From assembly GCA_020796225.1 (NCBI GenBank), contig CM036756.1, forward strand, positions 46,541,363-46,605,362: a stretch of 64,000 nucleotides of DNA, in the 5' to 3' direction. Of the stretch, positions 39,650 through 52,260 are shown in pieces (position 1 is the stretch's first letter; every line of letters begins with the position of its first letter). The DNA is from Arion vulgaris. Its lineage: Eukaryota; Mollusca; Gastropoda; Stylommatophora; Arionidae. The position numbers and the translations under genes are program-made. Below the pieces are notes generated by a model, which was given only the letters and a program-made list of their open reading frames with translations, ran no database searches and was not told the origin of the DNA.

Positions 39650-39960
39650 GCTTTTCTGCCAGCCCGCGGAATCGAACCCGCACTCACAGAGGGCTTCGAT
39701 TATATTATCAGCTATGCTAGCTCTTCTAGTATTGTTACAGCGCCACATTTGGCGATCTTGCGCCATGGATTCACAGCACGTGATGTCTATATCGAAGCAT
39801 TTCGGAGACCCGTTTAAGAGTGTCTTTAAAGCGTTTTTTCTGTCCACCAGCTGAGTGTCTGCCCCCTTCAAGCTTGCAAAATATCAGCTGTTTTGGGAAG
39901 CGTTTATCAGGCATCTGAGCAACGTGACCGGACCACATTACTTAGGCCTTCTGTAACATC
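39650..39960 (-). mobile_element. RTE-like C-terminal relic (family D)
   Basis: The minus strand reads GADTQLVDRKNALKTLLNGS, then FDIDITCCESMAQDRQMWR. This is the KD.LK..L....ID...WE..A.DR..WR terminal block of RTE-like ORF2. The upstream GH..RM....PKQLLF block is present but frameshifted (39880-39960). The long minus frame 39871-39278 extends past it into unrelated sequence and the 31-bp repeats. Confidence 0.6.
39660..39722 (-). mobile_element. tRNA-like A and B boxes
   Basis: On the minus strand tagcatagctg (39709-39719) matches the Pol III A-box consensus exactly, and ggttcgattcc (39668-39678) matches the B box exactly, 41 bp apart. The T-stem has a mismatch (gcggg/ccgcg), so this is more likely a tRNA-derived SINE head than a working tRNA. 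The following cgggctggcagaaaagccac is not shared with SINE-1/2/3. Confidence 0.5.
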
Positions 39961-39999
39961 TTCAAATATATCTCTTCCGTATACTTGTATATCTGTATA

Positions 40000-40780
40000 T
40001 TATCTGTATATCTTTATACTTGGGACATCAGATTTGTATACTTGATAATGAAAGCAGTAATACGTGGTCTTAACTCCTTGTGGTCCAAACGTTACACTAT
40101 GTGGCTTTGAGTTGGACGCATTTTTACGCTTGTAAAAACATGGCTTTTGCCACGGTTGACTAAGAGTTAAACAGTTTCTTTTCTCACTGAAAGTTTGACA
40201 GCTTTATCATGAACATAAATCTTGATACTTACTTTATCAACATCGTTGACGTGGAAGCCAAGTAGTGAACGTCGTGGAAACGTTGTGGTTTAAGAACATT
40301 GTATGCGTATCATTAGCTTCAATGATCATCAGCCTTAAAAGTGTTGAGAACCTCTGATAGCTGTCATTAGTTCGACTTCTTGATCCGTCATGGTGTTTAG
40401 TTGTGCTAAAATATGTCGAAAGTGTTGTTCAAATTGATGTTGTTTTCGATTCATTAAACATATCGACAACATTTTGTAAAATTTTGAAAGTGGTTTGAAG
40501 TTTCGCGTCTGGATATCAATGATTAAACCATACATCTTCTCTGCCTTGTTTAGCCACAAAGTTGATATTTTGCTAAAAAATGTTTTTTTTAAAATCAGCT
40601 CATTTCGAGTAGAGAACAGCTTGACATTTCTGAGAAAAATGCGATTTTAAGCAATCACAAAATAACTAGAGTGGGAATGACTGTTGGGAAATTTAGACAT
40701 TCCTGACTTTAATCAATACATTTGAATGCTAAAGTATAAGATTTAAAATACAGAAGACCAGACACCCAAACGTTACTCTG
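40000..40780. other. Unassigned; one small minus-strand frame
   Basis: A 74-codon frame at 40559-40335 (-) (MWLNKAEKMYGLIIDIQ...) is not recognised. No repeat or element boundary in this stretch. Confidence 0.25.
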
Positions 40781-40920
40781 AAATTGAATCTAGGAGGGGA
40801 AAATGGAGTAGGGGAAAAGCTAGAGAGACATGGAGACGAACTTTAGGTAACGAAAGAGAAGAGGCAGGAAAGACCTAGAATGAACTAAGTTGGATTGTTC
40901 ACGAACAAATTAAAACCCTA
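40781..40920 (+). mobile_element. RTE-like C-terminal relic (family E)
   Basis: The plus strand reads ESRRGKWSRGKARETWRRTL, then NEREEAGKT, NELSWIVHEQIKT. This is the GKR.RGR...TWRRT...E....G..W.EL..IA.DR pattern with two key residues changed. Short and truncated. Confidence 0.55.
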
Positions 40921-40924
40921 ACCT

Positions 40925-41150
40925 TGCATTCTTATAAGTGCTTACCTTCCCTTCTTAAGATCTTGAGTTCGAACCTCGTCGTTCTGTTATGGGTGCATTT
41001 TTTCTATGACATCCTTTAGGGTTGTTGTGGAATAACTTTGAGTGTGCTTTGTGCCTTACTCTCGGCAGGTGGAGTGACCAAACCATACGGGAAACCAAGA
41101 GCAATCAAGTTAATCCTTCACCTGCTTATATCCTTTTTTTGTAAAGACAT
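40925..41150 (+). mobile_element. tRNA-derived SINE-2
   Basis: B box gagttcgaacctc (near 40972) is excellent. The body matches the copy at 3650: gggtgcattttttc, gtgtgctttgtgccttactc, tcggcaggtggagtg, agcaatcaagttaatccttc. It follows directly after an RTE relic. Confidence 0.75.
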
Positions 41151-41214
41151 GAAACATACGCAAAGATATATGGACATATGTGTACACAGATAGTTCAGAA
41201 ATGAAATAGATGAT

Positions 41215-41540
41215 ATGGATGAGAGATAGTCAGAAATAGAGACAGATAGTACAGAAATAGAGACAGATAGTACAGAAATAGAGACAGATAGTTCAGAAAT
41301 AGAGACAGATAGTACAGAAATAGAGACAGATAGTACAGAAATAGAGACAGATAGTTCAGAAATAGAGACAGATAGTACAGAAATAGAGACATATAGTACA
41401 GAAATAGAGACAGATAGTACAGAAATAGAGACAGATAGTACAGAAATAGAGACAGATAGTTCAGAAATAGAGACAGATAGTACATAAATAGAGACAGATA
41501 GTACAGAAATAGAGACAGATAGTACAGAAATAGAGACAGT
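41215..41540. repeat. 21-bp tandem repeat, about 15 copies
   Basis: Unit acagatagtacagaaatagag with agt(t/a)cag variants, 21 bp. Frames on the minus strand (YYLSLFL, SISVLSV) are repeat artefacts. Confidence 0.95.
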
Positions 41541-41559
41541 CACCAACGATAGAGCAACA

Positions 41560-41835
41560 ATCTATATTATTTTCTTCTTATTCAAAGCTCCATATCGATC
41601 ACTTGTTAAACCACTCTTTGTGATATGTATGTGATCCGAGCCTAAGAGCGATTGCACGTTGTGCCAGTTATGCGCCTTTAAGTAGGCCAGCACATCCGAT
41701 TTCTTAGATGCTTTTTATTTATTAGGGTAGCGTCCCTAGGCTCCTACCTCAGTCGCCTCTTACGACATGCCTTGTAGGTGGCAGTGTTACTATTCGTTGC
41801 TCCCTTCTGACTCCGGCAACACACATGCGACCTGT
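41560..41835 (-). mobile_element. SINE-3 copy
   Basis: Inverted core tcgcctcttacgacatgcct, then cctacctcag, gtagcgtccctaggc, agtaggccagcacatccg, gtgatccgagcctaag and the (ttc)n tail at the left end (ttttcttcttattc). Head ccggcaacacacatgcg. No clear TSD. Confidence 0.75.
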
Positions 41836-42219
41836 ACTGTGAGAACAGATGTAGAAGAAACAAAGAATTTCAAATCAACAGTCAACACTTTACATTTTAA
41901 AGCAGAATTGATAGCCACTCGGGTACTATTAAAACATCCATAAATCTCACAAAAGCACTTAACATTCTGGTAATCATCTTATCTAACGATAATCAGTGTT
42001 ACATCCCCATAAAAAAACACAACGATCAACGAAATCAACGAAAAATACATTTTTTGGGGTTACTCCAGTTCAGCAACATCCCACAAGAAATATAATTGTA
42101 ATGAAACTTTGGCCAAAGTGGTGAAAAATAAAATAAAATGGATGACCTTCGTACAATAGAGGATGAATGATTTAAACAAACAGAACATGAAACCATAGTT
42201 AGTAGAAAACAATGATAAC
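41836..42219. other. Unassigned
   Basis: A-rich; no feature seen. Confidence 0.3.
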
Positions 42220-42670
42220 ACTAGTCTCTGTGGCGTAGAGCTAAGGTGTGGTCTCTCGTATTAAAGATACCAGGTTCGCTCCCTCGTGGACGCATCTGGA
42301 TGTTTTTTCAGAGATCTCTGATCTCAGTGTAAGTGAGACCGAGTTCTTGGTCCTATCGGAGACGGACGATAAAACGTAGGTCGCGTGTTCAATTTGAGCA
42401 CGTAAAAGAACCCTTGGCAGTTCAAAATCGAGAAGAGCAGGCTGGAATGCCGCTGTCCGGACAAAATTCATTATAAAAAAGTTAAAAATAAAATTCCTAC
42501 AAATTTATCTTCACCATCTTCAAAATTACATAGGGGACACTCGCCGGTACTACGGAGTTCGTGCACTGCCGCTGAGATCTTCCTGTATAAAAAAAGAGAT
42601 CGGAGCACACATGGTTGCTCACTGAAGTGCAATGATGATGGTCTTATCAATCAATCAATCAATGAATCAA
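42220..42670 (+). mobile_element. tRNA-derived SINE-1, most complete copy
   Basis: A box tggcgtagagc (10 of 11), B box ggttcgctccc. The body reads tcagtgtaagtgagaccgag, tatcggagacggacgataaa, gcgtgttcaatttgagcac, gttcaaaatcgagaagagca, ctacggagttcgtgcactgc, agagatcggagcacacatgg and caatgatgatggtc, then an (aatc)n tail caatcaatcaatgaatc. Useful as a reference for the family. Confidence 0.85.
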
Positions 42671-42834
42671 TCAAACAGTAGAATTTAAGAAATAGTGCCA
42701 GAAAACGGAAACGCTACAGAGGCAAATACCATCTACTTGTATTTCCATGCCCTTGTTACTTGTTTTAATCGACAAGGAAGTTCCAGTTTGCACAAATGTT
42801 TCTTGTACAATACAATGTAGTTTCGTTATGTTAC

Positions 42835-45800
42835 ACTAACACTATCTCTCTAACCACCATGCCATACAATGAAGTTTTGTTATGTCATACCTAACACTAG
42901 TCATACAATGAAGTTTTGTTATGTTACATCTAACACTAGCCATACAATGAAGTTTTGTTATGTTATACCTAACACTAGCCATACAATGAAGTTTTGTTAT
43001 GTCATCTAACACTAGTCATACAATGAAGTTTTGTTATGTACATCCTAACACTAGTCATACAATGAAGTTTTGTTATGTCACACCTAACACTAGTCATACA
43101 ATGAAGTTTTGTTATGTTATACCTAACACTAGCCATACAATGAAGTTTTGTTATGTTATACCTAACACTAGTCATACAATGAAGTTTTGTTATGTCATAC
43201 CTAACACTAGTCATACAATGAAGTTTTGTTATGTCATACCTAACACTAGTTATACAATGAAGTTTCTGTTATATTACATCTAACACTAGTTATACAATGA
43301 AGTTTGTTATGTTATACCTAACACTAGTTATACAATGAAGTTTTGTTATATTACACCTAACACTAGCCATACAATGAAGTTTTGTTATGTCATACCTAAC
43401 ACTAGCCATACAATGAAGTTTTGTTATATTACACCTAACACTAGTCATACAATGAAGTTTTGTTATATTACATCTAACACTAGCCATACAATGAAGTTTT
43501 GTTATGTCATACCTAACACTAGTCATACAATGAAGTTTGTTATGTACACCTAACACTAGTCATACAATGAAGTTTTGTTATGTTATACCTAACACTAGTC
43601 ATACAATGAAGTTTTGTTATGTCACACCTAACACTAGCCATACAATGAAGTTTTGTTATATTACATCTAACACTAGCCATACAATGAAGTTTTGTTATAT
43701 TACATCTAACACTAGCCATACAATGAAGTTTTGTTATGTCATACCTAACACTAGTCATACAATGAAGTTTTGTTATGTCATACCTAACACTAGTCATACA
43801 ATGAAGTTTTGTTATGTCATACCTAACACTAGTCATACAATGAAGTTTTGTTATGTTATACCTAACACTAGTCATACAATGAAGTTTTGTTATATTACAT
43901 CTAACACTAGCCATACAATGAAGTTTTGTTATATTATACCTAACACTAGTCATACAATGAAGTTTTGTTATGTCATACCTAACACTAGTCATACAATGAA
44001 GTTTTGTTATGTCATACCTAACACTAGTCATACAATGAAGTTTTGTTATGTCATACCTAACACTAGTCATACAATGAAGTTTTGTTATATTACCTAACAC
44101 TAGCCATACAATGAAGTTTTGTTATTTACATCTAACACTAGTCTCTCTAGTTTGTTACATATAGCCATACAATGAAGTTTTGTTATGTCACACCTAACAC
44201 TAGCCATACAATGAAGTTTTGTTATATTACACCTAACACTAGTCATACAATGAAGTTTTGTTATGTCACACCTAACACTAGTCATACAATGAAGTTTTGT
44301 TATATTACACCTAACACTAGTCATACAATGAAGTTTTGTTATGTTATACCTAACACTAGCCATACAATGAAGTTTTGTTATATTAAACCTAACACTAGCC
44401 ATACAATGAAGTTTTGTTATATTATACCTAACACTAGTCATACAATGAAGTTTTGTTATATTATACCTAACACTAGCCATACAATGAAGTTTTGTTATAT
44501 TACACCTAACACTAGCCATACAATGAAGTTTTGTTATATTATACTAACACTAGTCATACAATGAAGTTTTGTTATATATACCTAACACTAGTCATACAAT
44601 GAAGTTTTGTTATTAACCTAACACTAGCCATACAATGAAGTTTTGTTATATATACCTAACACTAGCATACAATGAAGTTTTGTTATTAACCTAACACTAG
44701 CATACAATGAAGTTTTGTTATATTATACCTAACACTAGCCATACAATGAAGTTTTGTTATGTTACACCTAACACTAGCCATACAATGAAGTTTTGTTATG
44801 TCATACCTAACACTAGCCATACAATGAAGTTTTGTTATATTATACCTAACACTAGCATACAATGAAGTTTTGTTATATTACACCTAACACTAGCCATACA
44901 ATGAAGTTTTGTTATGTTATACCTAACACTAGTCATACAATGAAGTTTTGTTATTCATACTAACACTAGTCATACAATGAAGTTTTGTTATGTCATACTC
45001 TAACACTAGCCATACAATGAAGTTTTGTTATATTATACCTAACACTAGCCATACAATGAAGTTTTGTTATGTTACATCTAACACTAGTCATACAATGAAG
45101 TTTTGTTATGTTACATCTAACACTAGCCATACAATGAAGTTTTGTTATGTCATACCTAACACTAGCCATACAATGAAGTTTTGTTATGTTATACCTAACA
45201 CTAGCCATACAATGAAGTTTTGTTATGTCATACCTAACACTAGCCATACAATGAAGTTTTGTTATGTCATACCTAACACTAGCATACAATGAAGTTTTGT
45301 TATGTCATACCTAACTACTAGCATACAATGAAGTTTTGTTATGTTATACCTAACACTAGCATACAATGAAGTTTTGTTATAGTTATACCTAAACTATTCA
45401 ATACAATGAAGCTTTTGTTATATTATACCTACACTAGCCATACAATGAAGTTTTTTATATTAACCTAACACTACATAAAATAAGTTTTGTTATATTATAC
45501 CTAACACTAGCATACAATGAAGTTTTGTTATATTATACTCAACTCGTAGTCATACAATGAAGTTTTTTATTATACCTAACACTAGTATACATGAAGTTTT
45601 TTAATATTTAACCTAAAACATCTACAATGAAGTTTTGTTATGTTATGCCTACACTACCCATAAATGATAGTTTTGTTATGTTATACCTAACACTAGCCAT
45701 ACAATGAAGTTTTGTTATTTACATCTACACTAGCCATAATGCCATAGTTTTGTTATGTCATACCTACACATGTCCATAAATGAAGTTTTCTATGTCATAC

Positions 45801-48800
45801 CAACACTAGTCACTACTAATGATTTTGTTATGTCTACTACACTAGTCATAATGAAGTTTTATTGTCATACTAACACTAGATCATCTGAAGTTTTGTTATG
45901 TCACTAACACTAGCATAGAATAAGTTTTGTTTAATCATATCCTAACATAGCCATACAATGAAGTTTTGTATTATACCTAACACTAGTCATACAGTGAAGT
46001 TTTGTTTTGCATACCAATACAGCCATACAATGAAGTTTTGTTATGTCATCCTAACACTAATCATAAATGAAGTTTTCTTATGTCATACTAACACTGCCAT
46101 ACAAATTTTTATGTTATACCTAAACTAGCCATACTAATGAAGTTTGTTATATTATACAACACTATCATACAATGAAGTTTGTTATATTATACCTAACACT
46201 AGCAAAATGAAGTTTTGATATATTTACACTAACACTAGCTATAAATGAAGTTTTGTTATTATACTACACAGTATAAATGAAGTTTTTTTGTCATACCTAA
46301 CACTAGTCATAAATGAATTTTTGTATACCTAAACAGCTTCTTTTACATATGAATTTTTTAATATTATAGCTAACACTAGTCATCAATAATTTGTTTTCAT
46401 CTTCTAACCTGTCTATCAATAATTTTGTTATTCATACTTTCATCTAGCCATACTAATGAAGTTTTGTTATTCATACCTTCACTAGTCATATCAATGTTTT
46501 TTATATTCATTACCTAACACTAGTCATACTGAGTTTTGTTATATTATACCTAACACCTAGCCATACAATAAGTTTTGTTATATTACATCTTCACTAAGTA
46601 CCATACAATGAAGGTCTGTTATATACACTAATATAGCATACAAGAAGTTTGTATATATACAACACTACGTCATACAATGAAGTTTGATTATTCATATCTA
46701 ACATAGCCATACAATGAGTTTTTTATTTACATCTAACTCTAGCATACAATGAGTTATATTATAATACTAAACTACCAGTTACTGAGTTATTAGTTATGTC
46801 ATACCAACACTAGTCATTACAATGAAGTTTTGTTATATTATACCTAACATGCCATACAATGAGTTGTGTTATTTATACCTAACATACTACCCATACTAAT
46901 GTAGTTTTGTTATGTTCATACCTAACACTGCCAAATGAAGTTTGTCTATTGTACATCTAACACTAGCCATACAATGAGTTTTGTTATGTTATACCTAACA
47001 CTAGTCATACAAGAAGTCTTTGTTATATTACATCTAACCTAGCCATACAATGAAGTTTCGTTATAATTACATCAAACACTAGCATACTAATGAAAGTTGT
47101 TATATTACATCTAAACTAGCCTACATGAATTTTTCTATGTTAACCTAACACCCAGTTTACAATGAGTTTTTATATATTACATCTAACACAAGCCATACAA
47201 TGAAGTTTTGTTATGTTTTACCTAGAACTAGCCATACAATGAAGTTTTGTTATATTATACCTAACACTAGCCATACAATGAAGTTTTGTTATGTCATACC
47301 TAACACTAGCCATACAATGAAGTTTTGTTATATTACACCTAACACTAGCCATACAATGAAGTTTTGTTATATTATACCTAACACTAGTCATACAATGAAG
47401 TTTTGTTATATTATACCTAACACTAGCCATACAATGAAGTTTTGTTATATTATACCTAACACTAGCCATACAATGAAGTTTTGTTATATTACACCTAACA
47501 CTAGCCATACAATGAAGTTTTGTTATGTTATACCTAACACTAGTCATACAATGAAGTTTTGTTATATTACATCTAACACTAGCCATACAATGAAGTTTTG
47601 TTATATTACATCTAACACTAGCCATACAATGAAGTTTTGTTATATTACATCTAACACTAGCCATACAATGAAGTTTTGTTATGTTATACCTAACACTAGT
47701 TATACAATGAAGTTTTGTTATATTACATCTAACACTAGCCATACAATGAAGTTTTGTTATGTTATACCTAACACTAGCCATACAATGAAGTTTTGTTATA
47801 TTATACCTAACACTAGCCATACAATGAAGTTTTGTTATGTCATACCTAACACTAGCCATACAATGAAGTTTTGTTATATTACACCTAACACTAGCCATAC
47901 AATGAAGTTTTGTTATATTATACCTAACACTACCCATACAATGAAGTTTTGTTATGTCATACCTAACACTAGCCATACAATGAAGTTTTGTTATATTACA
48001 CCTAACACTAGCCATACAATGAAGTTTTGTTATGTCATACCTAACACTAGCCATACAATGAAGTTTTGTTATATTATACCTAACACTAGCCATACAATGA
48101 AGTTTTGTTATGTCATACCTAACACTAGTCATACAATGAAGTTTTGTTATGTCATACCTAACACTAGCCATACAATGAAGTTTTGTTATGTTATACCTAA
48201 CACTAGCCATACAATGAAGTTTTGTTATGTCATACCTAACACTAGCCATACAATGAAGTTTTGTTATATTACATCTAACACTAGCCATACAATGAAGTTT
48301 TGTTATGTTATACCTAACACTAGCCATACAATGAAGTTTTGTTATGTCACACCTAACACTAGCCATACAATGAAGTTTTGTTATGTCATACCTAACACTA
48401 GCCATACAATGAAGTTTTGTTATATTACATCTAACACTAGCCATACAATGAAGTTTTGTTATGTCATACCTAACACTAGCCATACAATGAAGTTTTGTTA
48501 TGTCTTTCCTAACACTAGTCATACAATGAAGTTTTGTTATATTATACCTAACACTAGCCATACAATGAAGTTTTGTTATATTACACCTAACACTAGCCAT
48601 ACAATGAAGTTTTGTTATATTATACCTAACACTAGTCATACAATGAAGTTTTGTTATGTCATACCTAACACTAGTCATACAATGAAGTTTTGTTATGTCA
48701 TACCTAACACTAGCCATACAATGAAGTTTTGTTATGTTATACCTAACACTAGCCATACAATGCAGTTTTGTTATGTCATACCTAACACTAGCCATACAAT

Positions 48801-48990
48801 GAAGTTTTGTTATATTACACCTAACACTAGCCATACAATGAAGTTTTGTTATATTACACCTAACACTAGCCATACAATGAAGTTTTGTTATATTACACCT
48901 AACACTAGTCATACAATGAAGTTTTGTTATGTTATACCTAACACTAGCCATACAATGAAGTTTTGTTATGTTGCACCTAATACTATTTTC
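42835..48990. repeat. 39-bp satellite-like array, about 6.2 kb, about 155 copies
   Basis: Unit cctaacactagccatacaat followed by gaagttttgttatgttata (39 bp). Variable sites: tag(c/t)cat, ttat(a/g)tt or gtc, and a(t/c)acc or acatc. 42.9-44.5 and 47.2-48.95 kb are regular. 44.6-47.2 kb is riddled with single-base losses. The 607- and 593-codon frames (PNTSHTMKFCYVI and ITKLHCMASVRY repeats) on opposite strands arise because 39 is divisible by three. Confidence 0.97.
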
Positions 48991-49134
48991 TCTAGCCATG
49001 CAGCTTTCCGTGATTTTAAATAATGATTCGAAAACCTACCTCGCTAAAAAAATCCAAGATTTTCTGAAGAAATCTCTACATTTCATTGAAAGAATAAATG
49101 TCTCTGCTTCAGTTTGAGTTTGGAATATCTTCAC

Positions 49135-49250
49135 TGCACTCCGGATATATCCATAAGTGCTCCGATCTCATTTGCAATATCTCCAACTGCGTCCAGCGAC
49201 TGACCGTACTAGTTCCATTTTGATTGATGAGCCTACTTATATATCTGTTG
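49135..49250 (-). mobile_element. 3' end fragment of the I-like element
   Basis: Plus strand cactccggatatatccataa, gtgctccgatctc, tccagcgactgaccgtac: inverted copy of the 3' end seen at 13640-13740 (cggacatgtccatagg, cgatctc, gcgtccagcgacc). Confidence 0.75.
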
Positions 49251-49335
49251 AGCTGTTCTTTTCTGGACACCCAATTTTCATTCACGCTCTTGCAATCTGT
49301 TAGTTGACGGGGATTGGTTTAAATGACAATCTTCT

Positions 49336-49490
49336 TTGCGGCCACACTCTATGAGGGCGTTCAAAATGTCAACTCTACATGGGTATATAGTGATCCCTGA
49401 TACTTCGATATTGAGTCTTCTACACCGACTTCTACATTTGACCTCACTTCATATAGTCTCACATCTTCTGAGTTGTTTAAGTTTAAGTTT
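49336..49490. other. Between two I-like tails
   Basis: Frame of 80 codons at 49336-49578 (+) unrecognised. Probably decayed I-like sequence. Confidence 0.25.
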
Positions 49491-49499
49491 AAGTTTGGG

Positions 49500-49625
49500 A
49501 TATCTTCATTGCACTCCGGACATGTCCATAGGTGCTCCAATCTCCTTCACAATATCTCCAACAGCGTCCAGCGACTGACCGTACCAGTTCGATTTTGATT
49601 GAGCCTTCTGAGTTGTACTGTAGGG
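49500..49625 (-). mobile_element. Second 3' end fragment of the I-like element
   Basis: cattgcactccggacatgtc, cataggtgctccaatctcct, acagcgtccagcgactgacc and gattttgattgagcc. About 88% like the copy at 49135 by eye, in the same orientation. Preceded by taagtttaagtttaagttt, the simple tail of this copy. Confidence 0.75.
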
Positions 49626-49629
49626 TAGT

Positions 49630-50270
49630 GCCAGATTTCATTCTTCGTACGAAAGACATCCAGATCTGGCTGAAACTAACTTTGATGATCGATAAAGTAA
49701 CAATGTGAGTAATACTAGATTCTTCATGCTTTCTAAACTATATACGTTCTCTTACATTCAAAGAAAATGTAACATCTCATCTTCTTAACGATGTAAGTAT
49801 TTCCTACTTTATCACCACTGGATCGATTTCTCTACAATAACAGTTGAAGAGTAAGACATTCCAATGAGACTCTAATGTGTACCATTCGACCTTCCATAGA
49901 TTCGATTCTAAAAGAACGCCAACTAATCGAATAAAATAAGTCCAATAATTACATTAATGGTACTATTTCTTATTGGTTGCCATGACAACATTGTTCTCAT
50001 CTTGATAGCTGTAAATCCAGGGACGTAATTGGAGTTGTAAAACGTATTCAAAACTTTTCACAAGTTGAATGTTGAGATTAGGATAACAATCGTTTACACT
50101 AACAGAAAAAGTAAGCATTTGATGTATCTTACACTTAAGAGAATAGAGGTTATAGGTTAAAGTAGATCGTTTCTCAGATCTGATTAAATCTACACAGAGA
50201 AGAGAACGTTATTTCTTTGTCTATTCTGTATTTGTAAGTCGGCAGACGCATTCATTTCGTTCCATAAACA
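49630..50270. other. No recognisable feature
   Basis: No coding motif, array or terminal repeat in about 640 bp. Confidence 0.35.
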
Positions 50271-50600
50271 GCTTTCTTTTTCTTTTCTTTTTTTTTATAT
50301 TTGGCTAGAACAGATTACTATGTTTTCTTTTCTTCAAATAATAATATGTTCTCTCTTCTTCTTCTTTGCTGTCTTTTTATTCCCTTTCTTGTTCTTATTC
50401 CAGCTACTTTTTTTTCTATCTCCTCACTTTTGTGTCCTATTTGTTTTTCTTTCCCTTTTTGCTATCTTGTTCATGTTTTATCACTTTTTTTCTTATTTCT
50501 GTCATTTTTTTCCTCTTCTCTTTTTTCTCTTCTTCTTGTTCTTCTTTTTACCTTTCATCTTCTTGGTCTATCTTCTTTACCTGCGTCTTCGAGGCTTCAA
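50271..50600. repeat. Polypyrimidine-rich tract
   Basis: Plus strand over 330 bp is mostly T and C. It opens all three plus frames (94-122 codons rich in F, L and S). Low complexity, not coding. A similar tract is at 56860-57190. Confidence 0.8.
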
Positions 50601-50884
50601 CTGAGAGTACACGATACAATTTAAAAAAGGGCTGCAAAACAGTAATTGGAAAGACACAAGAAAATGTATACAGACAACAGACTTTGGTGACCGTCTTGCT
50701 ATTATGCAATGTTGATTATTTGCTATTATTCTAGCGGTTGTAGGGCATGCTGTGTTTATTACTTTGAATCATCCGTACATCTCTGAGATCTGATGTTATC
50801 ATCATTTGGAATCGAACAAATAGCTTCAGTTTACTGGTTTTTATTAGATTGCACAGCACGAACAGCTGGTTTATTACTTGGAAA

Positions 50885-51140
50885 CGTGTTCAAGTTGATG
50901 TGTCGTTTACTGTGTCCAGTACTTGAATCGTCCAGTGTAGTCTACTGTGTCTAGTACCTGAATCGTCCAGTGTAGTCTACTGTGTCCAGTACCTGAATCG
51001 TCCAGTGTAGTCTACTGTGTCCAGTACTGAAAACGTCCAAGATGATGTGTAGTCTACTGTGTCCAGTACTTCAAACGTCCGAGTTGCTGTGTAGTCTACT
51101 GTGTCCACTACTTAAAACGTCCAAGGTGCTGTGTGTTCAG
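50885..51140. repeat. 35-bp tandem repeat, about 7 copies
   Basis: tccagtgtagtctactgtgt followed by ccagtacctgaatcg, 35 bp (anchors 50931, 50966, 51001). Later units are diverged and longer (gtccaagatgatg inserted). Confidence 0.85.
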
Positions 51141-51584
51141 CTGTATTCAATACTTAATTTGTCGTAGCAGCTATATGGGTTTCAGTGCGTAGACATCAAT
51201 TGTGTAGAATCAAACACGTGCATTACTCTGAATGTGAACAGAGTTTAACCTGAAACTCCTACATTACTTTAATTCTCCAGACAGTTTAACGAACATAACC
51301 GCAACCTGTTTTGTGACGGATGTTTTCCCATACATAAATATTCATCAGTACAAAGAAGGAAAACCATGTATGATCAATAAACTCCATTAAAGAACATGTT
51401 CACGAGAGATAGGTTCATTCAATAAGAGATCAATAAGTGAAACAAATACAAACATCAAACTGAGTAGTTTGTCAGATCAGGGTTTCATGATGCTCATGAA
51501 AGCAAGATTTGTAAACTGCTAAAAGTGTTTCTTGCACAAAATACGAAATATCAAAATATAAAGTAAGATAGTTAAAAAAGAAGA

Positions 51585-51760
51585 AAATGAAATAGGCATT
51601 TCGACCAAAGGGCCTTTATCAATAATACCGAAAAATGAGTATAAAACAATGGTCCTATATCGATCACAGAACAACCACAATTTGAAGAAGCTACACATTT
51701 TGATTGATTTGTGTTTTATATACTCCCTAGAGGCCACATGCACAATTAAATAAGGTTACA
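51585..51760 (-). mobile_element. Penelope-like element 3' relic
   Basis: The minus strand reads attgataaaggccctttggt followed by cgaaatgcc, matching the ttgataaaggccttttggtc followed by gaaacg in the PLE ends at 16860 and 18070. Surrounding sequence differs, so it represents another PLE family or an old copy. Confidence 0.6.
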
Positions 51761-51879
51761 AGGCAGCGCAAGGGTCAGTGAGCTGGCACTGACCTAGACT
51801 TTACTTTACTATGTGGGGACGCTCGAAATGAAGCTGCCATATCAGAAGAGATATTAATAAGTGAAGCATATTGTGGCTT

Positions 51880-52260
51880 TGTGACTAACTAATAATCATT
51901 TGAAGACATCTTAGAAGAATGCGTGGGTATACGTAGGCGAATACTATAAGAAATATTAGACGTCAAGAACTAACTAGTCTGAAATATATAAATAAAGATA
52001 TATAAAAGAGACGTTGCCGATGGATTGGACATGTCATCAGGATGAGGAAAAAACCGATCAAGACATCAATGCAGTCGACGCCACAGGGACAGCAAACAGA
52101 CAGAAAAGCATGTGAGCACATGGAAAAGAACTTTTGAAGCAGAGCTCAAAGACATGCGTAGAACTAGTTTGAAAAATAAAGAAAGTCACAAGCACGAACT
52201 GAATGGACATTTCTTGTCTCTGCTTTTAAGCACGATGAGGACTGATGATGATGAATCAAT
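51880..52260 (+). mobile_element. RTE-like C-terminal relic (family E)
   Basis: The plus strand reads KRRCRWIGHVIRMRKKPIKT, then ACEHMEKNF and SAFKHDED. This is the RR.RWIGHV.RM....I...A, TWRRT.E.EL and EAL..T.HEED pattern of RTE-like C-termini, decayed by indels. Upstream half (51880-51990) is barely readable. Confidence 0.6.

Noticed and set aside
39660..39722. Functional tRNA gene
   Set aside because: A and B boxes are exact, but the T-stem is mismatched and I could not complete an acceptor stem. A SINE head or pseudogene is more likely.
39278..39871. 197-codon minus-strand frame as a host gene
   Set aside because: Its start is an RTE C-terminus, the middle is unrelated and the end is encoded by 31-bp repeats.
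47200..49023. 607-codon plus-strand and 593-codon minus-strand frames
   Set aside because: Both are translations of the 39-bp repeat. A unit divisible by three without stops gives long frames on both strands, and no non-repetitive domain is attached.
50301..50734. Multi-pass membrane protein frames
   Set aside because: Polypyrimidine DNA gives Phe/Leu/Ser in all frames. Low-complexity artefact, like 56773-57134.
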